Below are positions 30,236-43,000 of a stretch of 64,000 nt of DNA, piece after piece; position 1 is the first letter of the stretch; the number at the start of each line of letters is the position of its first letter. Under the pieces are notes generated by a model that saw only the letters and a list, made by a program, of their open reading frames with translations, did no database searches and was not told the origin of the DNA. The translations under genes and the position numbers were made by a program. This DNA is from Camelus bactrianus (Eukaryota; Chordata; Mammalia; Artiodactyla; Camelidae), in the NCBI RefSeq assembly GCF_048773025.1, contig NC_133571.1, positions 13,494,620-13,558,619 on the forward strand, in the 5' to 3' direction.

Positions 30236-30513
30236 GTGTTATTAATGACCATATCTGTTTCAATAAACTATTAAAAATATTTGATAAGACTGTCACATCT
30301 GTCTTACGGTTTGCAATTCTCTTTGTTCCAGTGTTCATTAAACTGTAAGGTGTAGAAACTCCATCTTTTTTTAGTCTTATTTCTCTATCTCACACAATCC
30401 CAGTGACTGTGGTGGTATTTAGAGGTAAAATGGGCAAATGAAATGAATACCTCTGCTGTGAACTTTTTAGGCAAAGAAATTCTAAAAATTTTGTAACTAA
30501 AAACAAACTACAG

Positions 30514-30634
30514 GGAAGAGGATATAGCTTAGCGGTAGAGTGCGTGCTTAGCATGCACAAGGTCCTGTGTTCAATCCCCAGAACCTCAATTAAAATAAAT
30601 AAATAAATCAACTCCCCCCCCCAACAAAAAAAAG
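30514..30634 (+). repeat. Camelid SINE (Vic-1 type) with target-site duplication
   Basis: GATATAGCTTAGCGGTAGAGTG, GTTCAATCCCCAG and an AAATAAATAAATAAA tail. Flanked by CAAACTACAG at 30504-30513 and 30635-30644. Confidence 0.93.
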
Positions 30635-30686
30635 CAAACTACAGTGTTGAATATGTGTATTGGCTTTATTCTACACTTTGATTCTT

Positions 30687-30826
30687 TTTTTTTTTAACAT
30701 TTTTATTGAGTTATAGTCATTTTAAAATGTTGTGTCAAATTCCAGTGTAGACACAATTTTTCAGTTATACATGGACATATATATATTCATTGTCACATTT
30801 TTTTCGCTGTGAGCTACCACAAGTAC
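30687..30826 (-). repeat. 5'-truncated L1 insertion with target-site duplication
   Basis: L1 tail on the minus strand (TATTGAGTTATAGTCATTTT). Flanked by CTTTGATTCTT at 30676-30686 and 30827-30837. Confidence 0.88.
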
Positions 30827-30945
30827 CTTTGATTCTTAACATTACTCAGTCAGCTTCCACATTAATGACAGTTGACCATAGTTATTCCCAAATAAAAAGA
30901 AACCAACTCTTAAATAAAAATAAAAGTAAAACTACTATAAAATTA

Positions 30946-31565
30946 AAAAAAAAAATCCAGCAATTCCACTCCTGGGTATATATCTGGAGAAACTGAAATT
31001 TGTAAAGAGACATGCCCCACGATGTTCATAGCAGCACTATTTACAATAGCCAAGACATGGAAACAACCCAAGTGCCCATCAACAGATAATTGGCTTAAGA
31101 AGATGTGGTATATATACAATGGAATACTACTTTGCTATAAAAAAGAATGAAATAATGCTATTTACAGCAACATGGTTGGACCTAGGGATTATTATGCTTA
31201 GTGAAATAAGTCAGAGAAAGACAAATACTATATGACATCACTTATATGTGGAATCTAAAAAATAATACAAATGAATCTGTATATAAAAAAGAAACAGACT
31301 CACAGGCATAGAAAACAAACCTATGGTTACCAAAGGGAAAAGGGATGGGGAGGAAGACAAATTAGGAGTATGGGACTAACAGATACAAACTACTATATTT
31401 AAAATAGATAAGCAACAAGCTTTACTGTATAGCACAGGGAATTATACCCAATATCTTTTAATAACCTATAATAGAATATAATCTGAAAAAAAAATCTGAA
31501 GCACTATGCTGTACACCTGAAACTAACACAACATTGTAAATGAAATATACTTTGACTAAAAAAAT
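30946..31565 (+). repeat. L1 LINE 3' end
   Basis: CCAGCAATTCCACTCCTGGGTATATATC to ACACCTGAAACTAACACAACATTG, then A-rich DNA. Confidence 0.92.
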
Positions 31566-32090
31566 GTTTATCAGCTTCTTGGAAAAGAATGCCCTGTCTC
31601 ATTGATAAAACACAGTACTCAGCACACTGTAGGTGTTCAGTAAACACTGATGATTGAGTAAATTGATCTCAGGTTAGCAGAAACAAGAACTTTTAAGATA
31701 ATGGTGAAAGCATAAATTTTGACTGAAAATTCTTTATCACAAAACCAAAGTCAAGTTGTTCTTTAACCAAAATCCACTACCATTTTGAGTTTTTCTCCTA
31801 ATCTAGTTTATTTATTTGGTATTTTTATATAAATGATTTATAGTCATTTGTTTATAACAGCCAAACAGAATTTAACCATGCTATTAGTAATAAGAAACTG
31901 CAAATTAACCAAGATCTTTATGCTTATTACTCTCTATTATATCCTGAGAAGCAAAAATTCTTTGGAAGAAAATGTAATTTAGCAACAGACTTACTGAAAA
32001 AAGAGATCTGACCTTTCTCAAACTGTTTCTTTCCACTAACATTCTTCACTGCTCTCCACCCAATCATAGCCCTTCTTTCCTCATAGGGTG
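31566..32090. other. Unrecognised intergenic stretch
   Basis: AT-rich; nothing identified. Confidence 0.5.
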
Positions 32091-32092
32091 GG

Positions 32093-32230
32093 CATGGGTG
32101 ACCATATAATTTATTGTCCAGACTAGGGCATTTTCAGATTGAAGGTGGCATTATTGATATTTACACTGGAAAAAGAGGCATGAACCAGGACTGTTTCAGG
32201 GATGTTGGGACATAGGGTCATCCTATTTTT
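32093..32230. repeat. hAT-type MITE with inverted ends
   Basis: Begins GGGTGACCATATAATTTATTGTCC and ends GACATAGGGTCATCCTA, complementary termini of a common small DNA transposon. Name not certain. Confidence 0.6.
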
Positions 32231-32239
32231 AACTATCAG

Positions 32240-33265
32240 GCTCCCCATTTCCACATTTATGAAATGAGGGTGTTGGGCCACGTGACTTCTAAAGGTCCTT
32301 CCAGCCTTAAGCTTCGAAGAGTCTACTGTTCTGATTTAAAGTGCTTCATCCTCAAAACTCGGTCTGACTCAGAAAACCTCAGATGCCGCAAGGCCTCAGG
32401 ACCGCTTTTTCCATCACAGGTCCATTGAACGCTGAGAAGCAAAGGTGCTGAGTTAGCTCAGGCATTTCAGCCTCTCTGCCCTCCACCTCCCCTCCATTTC
32501 CCAGGGAGGCCTGATGCCTGCAAGGGAACAAGCAGGTTGAACCAGTTGGCTTGGAAGCATTTCTGGGTGGAAAGGGCAACTGGCTACTTGTCCAGGCAAA
32601 CAGGATCTGAGTCTCCTCCACTGAGTCAGAGCAAGAGAGAGAGAGCACTCCTGCTTAGCCCACTGGGGTTCAACCCCAGCGGAAGACAGCGAAGTCCCAG
32701 CAACGTTGCTGTTTTCTTCCAGTCTGTCCCCGTGTTACATGCCCTCTGAGTGTCAGTGTCTCCTGAGCTACACTAGCAGTAACCAGAGGCTTTCAGAGAA
32801 AGACAGGGTACAAATGATCATTTAAAGTTGTCACCCTGAATGCAAGCTCTTACTCTAATGACGCTGACGTTATTCTAAATGTTTCTCAAATGACTCTTCT
32901 GGAACTGCCTTAGCAGCCTGAACCAGTTTTGTTTTGTTTTGTTTTGTTTTGTTTTGTTTTGTTTTGAGATCCTTAATGATGGCAAATCTTCATGCATTTG
33001 AGAGCTAGTGTGATTTTCGGACACATCTAAAAGTCACATAGATCAAATCCAAAAAATGTGGGGAAATGAGTAACCAAATGGCACTGATTATAAAATCAGA
33101 AGAATTATGGTCCTGTGAAGTTCATGTTCCTTAAGGATCCTTTAAAAGACAAAAAAATTAAAGGAACTATTTTGTGCATAACTATGATGAGGGAATAGTC
33201 CCTTCTAGACTCCACTACTTAAAGATCGCTCCCATTGAGCTGAACGTGGACACTAAGGGGCTCTT
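32240..33265. other. Intergenic stretch, a MIR remnant and otherwise unassigned
   Basis: A MIR-like remnant at 32235-32345 and the microsatellite below. No gene seen. Confidence 0.45.
32926..32967. repeat. (TTTTG)n microsatellite
   Basis: Eight tandem GTTTT units. Confidence 0.95.
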
Positions 33266-33269
33266 TTCA

Positions 33270-33695
33270 TGGAATAAGGCTTTTCATAATCCGACCACAA
33301 CTATCCAGCCCCACTTCCCCATTTTCCAGGCTCCTTGAAACTTATTCTTAACCATGTCAAAATAGATCATATGCTTGTTCTTACGTTCACGTGTGTGTGT
33401 GTATGCTATTCTGTCTACTTTGTCCACCTGATGAACTCTTATTTGCCTTTCAAATTTAGGCTCACATTCTATGAAGGCTTCCCTGACCCCTGGAGCCAGA
33501 GTTAATAGTTCCTTACACCTTGTGACACCTTTATTATGGCCCTTGCTGCCCTTTGCCATCATTACTTGTTTACACATCTGTCTTCACTCTAGACTGAATC
33601 CCTTGAGGGCAGGATCCAGGTCTTTTCATCTCTGTATCCTCAGCACCTAAAACTGCTAGGCACATGGTAGAGGCTCAAAGTGCACTTGCTTAGTG
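33270..33695 (+). repeat. L2 LINE 3' end
   Basis: GGCTTCCCTGACCCCTGGAGCC, CTTGTTTACACATCTGTCTTC, CCTTGAGGGCAGGATCCAGGTC, CTCAGCACCTAAAACTGCTAGGCACATGGTAGAGG. Confidence 0.85.
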
Positions 33696-34254
33696 ACTGA
33701 CTGCACACCTACCTGGTAGGCTCCTGTGTGCCCCGCCTCAGTGAAGCTATGCAGTCTGGAGCGCCCTCTGGTGGAACTCAACGCTCCAAGGGTGAAACCC
33801 TAATACTGAGTCTCAGCTTTAACTTTGCTTATTTTTGTATTGAAGAGAAGATCATAATTGAAAACTTTATACTGAATAAGAGTTCTCCACCTTCCACTGT
33901 TTTCAGCCTCGAAGCCATCGTGAAATGAGAGGAGCAAATATAATCTATAATAGATTCTACCTGAATATGTATAATGTAAAATTAAATAATAATTTGAAAG
34001 ATGTGTGACCTACTTTTATTCATTTATTCTAGCTCTTAATTATTGAATGAATGAATCAACCTAGGAGTCTAAAACCTAGAATTTAGAATGGACTCATTCA
34101 TTCATTTATTTAATAAGTAATGATTTGATTAAATAAGAAAACTGAAGCTAAACACTTAAAGGGTACCTGATATATGCCCCAAACTGTGCCAACAAAATAG
34201 TAGAAGATGCCATAGTAGGCTTCAAGGAATTCACAGATAGTGAGTACTAGAACC

Positions 34255-34420
34255 TTCCATCTGCAAAGCTCTTTGCAAAGCATTTGAACACACTGTATCA
34301 TTTAATTCTTACTATTTTTTACAGATGAAGAAAATGAGGACGACAGATATGAAGTGATTTGCACAGCGCTCCAGCTCACTCCTACTACAAAGTAAATGCT
34401 AGAACTGGGGTCCATTCTGG
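34255..34420 (-). repeat. MIR SINE
   Basis: ATCATTTAATTCTTACTATTTTTTACAGATGAAGAAAATGAGG, GTGATTTGCACAGCG. Confidence 0.65.
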
Positions 34421-34499
34421 GGATTCTGAATTTAAATTCAAAGCTGTTCCCATGGGTTCTCACAAAGCCCCACAGAATTAAAGGCAATTTTTTTTTAGC

Positions 34500-34980
34500 T
34501 TTTTCCTATAAAGAGTTTCGAACATATACAAAAATATACAAAATGGTGTAATGAACCCTCAGTACCTATCACCCAGCCTTTTCCCATTTATACCTCCACC
34601 TACCCATCCAATATTATTTTGAACAAATTGAAGAAATCACACCATTTCACCCATAATGTCAATGTTATTATCCAAGCTAAAAAGAATTAACATTTCCTTT
34701 CAAATACCCAGTGTTAAAATTTCCAGTTATCTCATAAATGTTATAAAATATTTTTACAGCTGACATAGTTGAATTATGTTTCCAAAATTTGCAGTTGGTC
34801 CATATGTTTCTTAAGTCTCTTTTGATCTATAAGTCCCCTTTATCTCTTTTTTATTTCCTTGCAATTTACATTTAAAGAGACTGGGTCTTTTGTCTCTAGA
34901 GTTTTCCACTGTCTGGATTTTTTGCCTGCATTATCACCATGCTGTGTAGTATGTTCCTCTGTGTTTCCTATGAATCAGTA
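34500..34980. repeat. Ancient L1/HAL1-like repeat (tentative)
   Basis: AACCCTCAGTACCTATCACCCAGCC, AGTTGGTCCATATGTTTC, TGGTGTAATGAACCC. Familiar as a widespread old repeat; family not certain. Confidence 0.45.
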
Positions 34981-34989
34981 TCGCATTTA

Positions 34990-35160
34990 GAACAATAGTT
35001 CTCAGTCTTTAGTGGGCATCAGAGTCTTCTGAACGGCTTGTTGAAACTGATTGCTGGACCCCACCTTCAGAGTTTCTGTTTCTGATCTGAGGCAAGTCCT
35101 GTAATTTTGCACTCCTAACAAGCTGTTAGGAGATACTGATCACACCTGAGCGTCATGATG
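34990..35160. repeat. MER5A-like hAT element
   Basis: ATAGTTCTCAGTCTTTAGTGGGCATCAG, GCTGGACCCCACCTTCAGAG, AACAAGCTGTTAGG; a worn copy. Confidence 0.65.
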
Positions 35161-35529
35161 CAGGCTTGACTGAGGCTCAGTCAGATTCAAGGTTGCTTTT
35201 TTGTAAGCAAGTCTACCTCACAGGTGGTACCGTGTTCTTCCTTCAAGAAGTACATAATGTGTGGTTGTCTTTTCTGCTGATGTTAGCAGTCTTTGATGCC
35301 CAGCGCCTAGAACCATTTACTCAGATTTCACTGTGAACCATTCTGTTCTGTGATCTCTAGGATTGCTTGTTATACAGTATATTAGAAGGTCATTGTAGGT
35401 AGCATCAAGGTAATTCCTTACATGAGAGGCTTTTTGACACAAGTGACAAGATGTTCCAGTCTCATCTTATACACTTCTTACCCTCAGCCTGAATCATCCA
35501 CAATTCGTCAAGTGTGCTTGATTACTTTT

Positions 35530-35675
35530 TTGTTTGTTTGTTTTTTCTTTTTGGGGGGAGGTAACTAGGTTTGTTTATTTATTTGTTTTCTGATGGAGGT
35601 ACTAACAAATGATCCCAGGACCTTGTACGTGCTAAGCAGGCACTCTATCACTGAGCTATACCTCCCCCCACCATC
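35530..35675 (-). repeat. Camelid SINE (Vic-1 type) with target-site duplication
   Basis: GGGGGGAGGTAACTAGG, TGATCCCAGGACCTTG, TCACTGAGCTATACCTCCCC. Flanked by CTTGATTACTTTT at 35517-35529 and 35676-35688. Confidence 0.93.
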
Positions 35676-36159
35676 CTTGATTACTTTTAATGGGAAATAG
35701 TATTTGAGGCTTAAAATCTGGGCATTAAGGGTGCTTGTTGCTAATGGATTGGTAAACTATTTTTCAATTATGTATTGTTTTATGTTGTATAGGTTTATTA
35801 GCTCTTCCATTAAAATGAGTAATTTAAAGTTAAATATGCAAGCTCAGATCTGAATCTACTCTTTATACGATCAACTGCCAGTTAGTCAAACTTCACAGAT
35901 AAATGCATATAAGCGAGAAAGGAAATAGAGATACCAGATTTGGGGTTAAACATGACAGGCTGAACACGCATGTTCTTTATCTGCTTTATCGCCTGAAACC
36001 CTACTAAAATGGCATATACCCACAAAAGACAAGGAGAGTATGAAGCTAACAGCAGATAGGAAATGGAACTAACATTTAGAAGCTGAAAAACGAGTGAATG
36101 CTTGCAAATGACTTACCATGCCAGAAAAAGCTGAATTCTTCCAGAATACTGAAGAAATA

Positions 36160-36610
36160 AAATACTGCTTAACTCAGTCATTCAGGCCAACATAACCTCA
36201 ATACAAAAAGCAAATGAGGACACTATAACACATTTTAAGCCTATTTCGCTAATGAAAATTGAGGCAAAAATCCTAAATAAAATATTAGCATGTTGAATTC
36301 AACCAAGTTAGGAAGAAAAAAAAAAAAAGAAGAAAAAGAAACACACTACTACCAAATAGGATTTACTCAGTTATACAACGATGGTTTAATATTGGAAAAT
36401 CTATAAATGTAATTCACCACATACACAGATGAAGAGAAAAACCATGTGAACATCTCAATAGAAGCAGAAAAAGAATAGAAACAGAAAAAATTAAAAATCC
36501 CATGCCTATTCAGGATAAAAACCCTTCATAGATAAATTGGAACTAGAAGGGAATTCCTTAACCTGATAAACAGTAACTATTAAAATCCTACAGTAAATAT
36601 TATCCTAAAT
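36160..36610 (+). repeat. L1 LINE ORF2 fragment
   Basis: CAGGCCAACATAACCTCAATACAAAAAGC, TTAGCATGTTGAATTCAACC, CACCACATACACAGATGAAGAG. Heavily worn. Confidence 0.7.
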
Positions 36611-36639
36611 GGGGAAATAGCAGATTTACTTCCAAATTA

Positions 36640-37560
36640 ATAACTGAGAAGACTGTCCCATGTCCCCACTTCTAGATGGTGTTGTATCAGACAGAGATGC
36701 TGTCCAGTGCAGCACAAAAAGAAAAACAGATTAGAGGCTTACAGAACAAAAAAGAGGAACTAAAGCTGTAACTGGAGCCCAGTCTTTTTGGAGACCCTCT
36801 GAGGAACCATGTGGATGGCGCTTCAGAATGAATCCTCTGACTGACAGAAGGCAGGGGCATGATCCACTCACTCCTCTCCCATTAGCAGAGGGCTGCCTAT
36901 GGGAATATCCACTCCCTACCCTCTCCTGCTGGTTTGGAATTGTGCCCGCCTGCAAACTGAGGCAGAAAAAGCTGCATGTGTCCTAGCAGCAGGCTTTGGT
37001 GTGGGATGGCCTCGGTGTGCATCAAAAGTGACCGTGTGGCTGCAGCAAAAGTCATGGATGGACCATGGGGACATGGCAACAGCATTAAGGTTTCATGCAG
37101 AAGAGTGAAAACCTAATGGGCTGGGAGAGGCTGTGACAAATAAGGAAAATGTTCAAACTTTTCCTCTTGATTCTTGAGGGAGAGGTGTCAGGCTTCCTGT
37201 GTCAAGAGATTGAGGATTTCGGGTGATCTCTTCACTGTGGAATTCCAAATGGCACAAGGGGAAAGGGGCTGAGAGAGGAACAGAGGGGTAGGGCGGAAGG
37301 TAGAGGAGTCTTGGGCTAAGAGCATGAGGCAGGGTAAGTGGCCTAAGGAAAACTCTAGAGCTAAGAGTCTTGGGAGGAATTGACAGATCTCAAGGTTCTA
37401 CTTCAGGCATAAATTTACCTGGCGCCAGAACCGAGTGATAAACTTGGTCCCCTCCAAGTGGTACTTTGTCACGAGTGGAATAACATCTTCACCTCAGGGT
37501 GTGTTGAGCGATGAGAAGAACCCAGCAAAGCCTCCAGTGTGACTAAGGTAACCGAGCAGG
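36640..37560. other. Unrecognised intergenic stretch
   Basis: No gene and no family I can name. It precedes an LTR and might be worn retroviral DNA, but I cannot show this. Confidence 0.4.
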
Positions 37561-37589
37561 ACCTACGGGACCTTCCTGGGACAGACCAC

Positions 37590-38195
37590 GCTTATGTCCT
37601 CTGTCAGCCTTCTGATGGTAGAAAAACTTTAGCATCCTAGGCCTTCCCCAAGTTCCAAAGAATACATTTAATCAGAGAAGTGAGAAAATGCAGAAACAAA
37701 GGAAAATAGTCAAGCAAGTCAAAAGAATGATAGTTTAGCCATTAAACAAAGTCAAGGACCTTTCATTTCTCCTCAAGAGCTATAGGTAATATTCTGAGCT
37801 ATATCCGTTGAGCTGTTTTGCAGAAAATGAAACCCCCAGGAGGTGGAAGAAATTAACTGTATGCTGACCACAAAGAGGTAGACCCTAGACCGGTTGGAAC
37901 CAGAAGGTTGAAGATGTTTACTCCTGACTAACTTACCACCAACCAATCAGAAGAATGTCCACAAGCTTATCATACACCTCACAACCCCCTTCCGCACCTT
38001 GTCTTTGAAAGCCTTACCCTGAAAGCCACCAGAGACTTTGGATCTTTTAAGCACTAGTTGCCTGGACTCTGCTTGGCTCCCTGCAGTAAATGCTGCACTT
38101 TCCTTCACCACAACCTGATGTCAGTAGATTGGCTTTACTGCATGCAGGCCAGCAGACCCAAGTTTGGTTCAGTAACACTGAGACCTTTGTTACAC
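37590..38195 (+). mobile_element. Retroviral LTR fossil (ERV class I type, probably solo)
   Basis: The 3' half reads CTGCTTGGCTCCCTGCAGTAAATGCTGCACTTTCC and GATGTCAGTAGATTGGCTTTACTG, a common mammalian LTR signature with a poly(A)-signal region. No internal retroviral region is joined to it. Boundaries are approximate. Old and worn. Confidence 0.6.
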
Positions 38196-38249
38196 ACAGC
38201 CACCTACCCATTCCTTCAGCGAAGTGCTGGAATATTTTACAGGGCCTGG

Positions 38250-38900
38250 TGGTCTAGAAGGAGGAAGACAAGTAAATGACAGTTATAACAGGTGCTGTGT
38301 TGACGAGTGTCGCCTAACCTAACCTCGCGTTTGGAGTTTAGGGCAGGCTTCCTGGAGGATGATGCAGCTAGTTGAAACTTGAAGCCTGAATATGAATTGA
38401 CCTAGATGAGGATGGATGTTCTAGGCAGAAAAACCAAGTGTATGTAGAGGCTTGGAAGGAAGAAAAAGAAAAAGCATGGAGTGGTTAGGCATCTACTAGT
38501 AACTGAGTATAGTGAGAGTCTGAGAGTGGAGGAGGAAGAAACAGAAGGCTGGATAAAGCTGGAAAGAGGGGGAGAGTGGAGCTCAGTGGTAGAGTGCATG
38601 CACAAAGTCCAGGGTTCAATTCCCAGCACCTCCATTTAAAAAAAGAAAAATAGATAAAGCTGGAAAGAGAATTCAGGACAAGACTCCTTCCCCACCTCCA
38701 CCACCAACTCCAGGTTTTATAATTATCCTGAGAGTGATGGGGGAGTGTTTCAATCTTCAAGCAGTGACGTGACAAAGTCATTTTTTGGTGTGTTTTAACT
38801 TCACTCTCACTGTCATGGAAAACGGATTGGTAGAGCCAAGCATGGAGGCAAAAAAGACCACCATTGCAATAGTTAAGTGAGGATTCAAAGAATTCATCCA
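38250..38900 (-). repeat. L2-like LINE, split by a Vic-1 SINE
   Basis: GGCAGGCTTCCTGGAGGATG, TTCTAGGCAGAAAAACC, then after the SINE TTATAATTATCCTGAGAGTGATGG and AGCAGTGACGTGACAAAGTC. Confidence 0.6.
38569..38652 (+). repeat. Camelid SINE (Vic-1 type) with perfect 17-bp duplication
   Basis: Short copy (GTGGAGCTCAGTGGTAGAGTG, GGGTTCAATTCCCAGCACCTCC). Flanked by GATAAAGCTGGAAAGAG at 38552-38568 and 38653-38669. The perfect repeat marks one of the youngest insertions here. Confidence 0.95.
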
Positions 38901-38959
38901 ATCCTCTTCCTCTTGTGCATCCTGAGGAGATGTCTAGGCTAGCAGTAAAATGAGGCCAC

Positions 38960-39945
38960 TGCATGACACCAAAAACATAGGCAACAAAAGTAAAAAATCG
39001 ATACATTGGACTATATCAAAATTTAAAATTGTGCATCAACTTTCACAATCAACAGAGTGAGAAGGCAACCAAAAGAATGGGAGAAAATATTTGCAAGTCA
39101 TATATCTGATAAGGGGTTAACATCTGGAATATATAAAGAACTGCAACTTTTCAAAAAAGCCCAATTAAAAAATGAGCAAAGGACTTGAATGGACATTTCT
39201 CCAAGAAGATATAAAATGGCCAACAAGCATCACTAACTATCAGGGAAATGTAAATCCAAACTACAGTGAGATACCAACTCACGCCCATTAGGATGTTTAC
39301 TATCAAAAGAATAGGGAGCAAACAAGTGTTGATGAAGATGTGGAGAAACTGGAACCTTGTGCACCATTGGTGAAATGTAAAATGGTGCAGCTACTGTGGG
39401 AAACAGTATACGAGTTCCTCAAAAAATTAAACATAGTGTTACTATATGATCCAGCAATTCCAATGCTAGATATATAAAAAGAATTTCAAGCAGAGTCTTG
39501 AAGAGGTATTTGTACACCCATGTTCATAGCAGTATTATTCATAGTAGCCAAAATGTAGGAGCAACCCAAGAGTTTATCAACAGATGAAGAGATGAACAAA
39601 ATATGATATATACATACAATAAAATATTATTCAGTCTTAATCTTAAGGGCAATGTGCTAAGTGAGATGAGCTAGTCACAAAAAGGCAAATATTATGATTC
39701 CACTCATATGAGGTACCTGGAGTAGTCAGATTCATAGAGACGGAAAGTAGAATTGTTGTTGTTGGCGGGGAGGGAGAAATGGGGAGTTGTTGCTTCATGA
39801 ATATAGAGTTTCCATTTTGCAAGATGAAAAGAGAGATTGGCTACACAATATCAATGTACTTAACACCACTGAACTATTCACTTAAAAGTGGTTAAGATGG
39901 TAAATTTTATGTTATGTGTATTTCACCACAATTTTTAGAAAAAAA
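38960..39945 (+). repeat. L1 LINE, ORF2 end and 3'UTR
   Basis: ACCAAAAACATAGGCAACAAAAG, GCAAAGGACTTGAATGGAC, TGGTTAAGATGGTAAATTTTATGTTATGTG. Broken copy. Confidence 0.92.
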
Positions 39946-40099
39946 TCAATTCTCAAAAAAGGCAAAACAGAACAAAACAATGAGGCCACTGTTTGGGGAC
40001 TGCAAGTTTGCTAGAACCTGAGAGGAGATAGGAACCATTGGGAAGCCAGAGCGGAGAAGAGTGGGCTTCTGGGCTGGTCAGGTGGCTCTGGTGCAGGTT

Positions 40100-43000
40100 G
40101 AATGAGGGCGAAGTTCAAAGGAGTGGAGACATCTCATACCAAGCATTTCTATGCCCATACTGCTGATTTCCTAGTCAACTGCTGCCTCCTCCTGTTCATT
40201 CTGAGAGGGAACTAGAGACGAGGTTCTGTGACCCCAGGATGGAGGGAAGCTCTTGAGTAGTAATTCTCCACTGAGATCACGCTGTTCTCTAGAGGCTATT
40301 TTGGAAACGTGTAAGGTTGTTTGTGCAGGATGCCCGTGGTGTATCATCAACCAAATGCTGGCATCTTGCAATGCACAGAATAAGCCAGCACAACAAAGAA
40401 CTGCCCTGTATCCCACATGACTTTCAAATGGCCCAAGGGACATTTAGGGACATAGCAGTTGGCAGAACCTGCATCTCACTTCCTTGGCCTGGTAGTAAGA
40501 GCTATTGTATTAGGAAAAGCCAGAGAAGCCCTTGAAACTTTCCATGACTCCCAGCCAAGATTATAAATAAAAAACAATATTGCATTGTAAAGGGAATGGT
40601 AGAGATTAGGGTCACTTGGAAAGACAAAGAATCCTGAAAGGTTGCAAGAATAGTGATTCTATCACATCCTCACTTAATTCATTAATCTGGCTTTTGCAAA
40701 GCAATGAGAAATCATTGTACATGAGAGTGAGCTGCTGAAAACCTGACCAAGTAGTAGCCCTAATTGCAGCAGCTGCCAAATGTAACATCTTTGCTCAGCG
40801 TTCACACTCAGACGGCAGACAATACATTTTCCTGGTCTTGCCTGGGGCTACGTTGACCTGTCCACTCTCTGTCATAACAGAGTCCGGAGGGACCTGGGCA
40901 ATCTGGAAATTCTTCAGAACATTATATTGGCCCACTCTATCAATAACATTATGCTAACCACTCAGACGAGTAAGAAATGGCAAATATTTCGAGGTCTTGG
41001 GAAATGGGAGATAAACCCTAGGAAGATTCGGGGTCCTGGCACCTAAGTGACCTTTTGAGCAGTCCGGGGTCTTGGGCCAGCCGGATCATTGTTTCCAAAG
41101 CAGGGGACATGTTACTGCCCCTTGCACTGCCCCACTGTGAAGAAGGAAGAAACACAATGCCTCTTATGTTTTGGAGGAGTGTTTTCCAAACCTAATTATT
41201 TTCCATGGAACATGGTACTCTTCCAGCTTTGAGTGGAGCCCAGAGCCGTACAGGGCTCTGCAGAAGGTCCAGGTTGCAGTGCAAGGAGCTGTATTTTGGC
41301 ACATCTGTTGGTAATTATAAGTATCTGTGATGGGAAAAGAGGCCTCTTGGTGTTTACGGCAAGTTCTAGCAAGAGAATCAGTGTTGACACGTAGGATTCT
41401 GGAGCAAGACCATTCCATCTGCAGCAGAGAATCGTATACCACAGGGAAAGCAGCTCCTGGCATGCTGCTAGAGTAGGCATGCTGGTAGAGTGACTGACTG
41501 TGAGGCTCGACCATTAAACCAGACCTTCCCGGTGTAAGTTAAGCACTGTCAGATCCACCAGCTGTAAAGTTGGGTGGGTACAGCAACAATCCATCACAAT
41601 ATGGAAGGAATACAATCTGGCTCAGGCATGAGTAGTGCCAGAGGATGCGAGCTACAGGAGGACCTGGCCCACATGCCTATGTCATCCACTGCTGCTCCAA
41701 TACCCCCCCCCCAGCTCAACCTGTGGCTGCACCATCTCCTGGGAACAGCTGTTAGTGGAGAATAAAGCCTGAGCTTTGTTGACAGATGTCAGTTCAGGAT
41801 GTGGATGCAAGCCAAATGGATTGCTGAAGACCTGCAAGCCCACTCAGCAGTGGCCTTGAGAGCCAGTAGTGAGGGGAAATCCTCCCAAAGGGCAGAGCTT
41901 CTGGCACTGCACCTGGTCATCCACTTTATGTGGAAAGAGACGTAGCCTGGTTTTAGAATATACAGAGATTCATGGACAATGATGGATGGCTTAATTTATT
42001 GATCAAGGGCTTTGAATGAGTAAGATTAGAAGATTGGGGGCAAGGAAGTATGGAGAAGAGGCATGCGTATGGACCCATGGGCTTCATTATAAAGTGAGTA
42101 GATCTTTGTGTCATATGCTAACACCCACTAGAGAATATCCATCATGGAGGAGGCATTACAACACAAAGTAGAAGAACATGACATGGCCAGCTAAGGTCAA
42201 ATAGCCTCTGTCCTCAGCCATCCCAACACGGACAATGGGGTTATGAATGTAGTAACTATGATGGCAGTGGTGGAGGCTATAACTGGGGACAACAGTATGG
42301 GCTCCCACTCCCCATGGCTGATCTAGCTACTTCTGCTCCCAAAACAGGGTCCAATGCTGAGCCTGTGATTTGTGACCATCTCTGGAGAAAACCAACCAGC
42401 TACTTCCTGGCAGGTTGATTATATTGTGGACCCCTTCCAAACCAAACCTGGAAAGGGCTCAATTCATTTGATAGAAGTTGGTACATATTCCAGGTACAGG
42501 TTTGACTTTCTTGCCTGCATTGCCTCAGCCAGCCCTCCTATCCAAGAGTCCACGTGTTGTCTGATCTATAAGCATTGGATCTTGCAGCATCACAGTGGAC
42601 CATGGGACCCAGTTTATAACAAAGGTATACAGACATATGACAATGGGATCCACTGGTCCTAGCATATACCACACCATCCTGAAGGCGCCAGCCAATGGAT
42701 CCGTGGAACAGCCTTTTGAAGATACAGCTAAGTATCAACTTAGGACACCCAGGGGCACTATTCTTCAAGATGTGACATACATTTTAAATCGGTGACTATG
42801 ACATGGTACTGTGTCCCCAAGATGTAGAATACATGCATCCAGGCACTAAGGGTTGGAAATAGAAGTATCCATGCTTACCATACTCCCAGTGGACCATTTA
42901 GGAAATTTGTGTTTCCTGTCCCCATAACTCTGAGTTTCTAGAGGCCATGGTTTCCAGAAGCAGGATGCTTCCACCATAGTACACAGCAAAAGTCCTGTTA

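Noticed and set aside
38485-39006. 173-codon open frame on the minus strand
   Set aside because: It runs across an L2 copy, a Vic-1 SINE and the start of an L1; no domain and no conserved gene.
42190-42330. Gly/Tyr-rich stretch resembling an RNA-binding protein tail
   Set aside because: It lies inside the ERV1 fossil ahead of the integrase region; too short to support a processed pseudogene.
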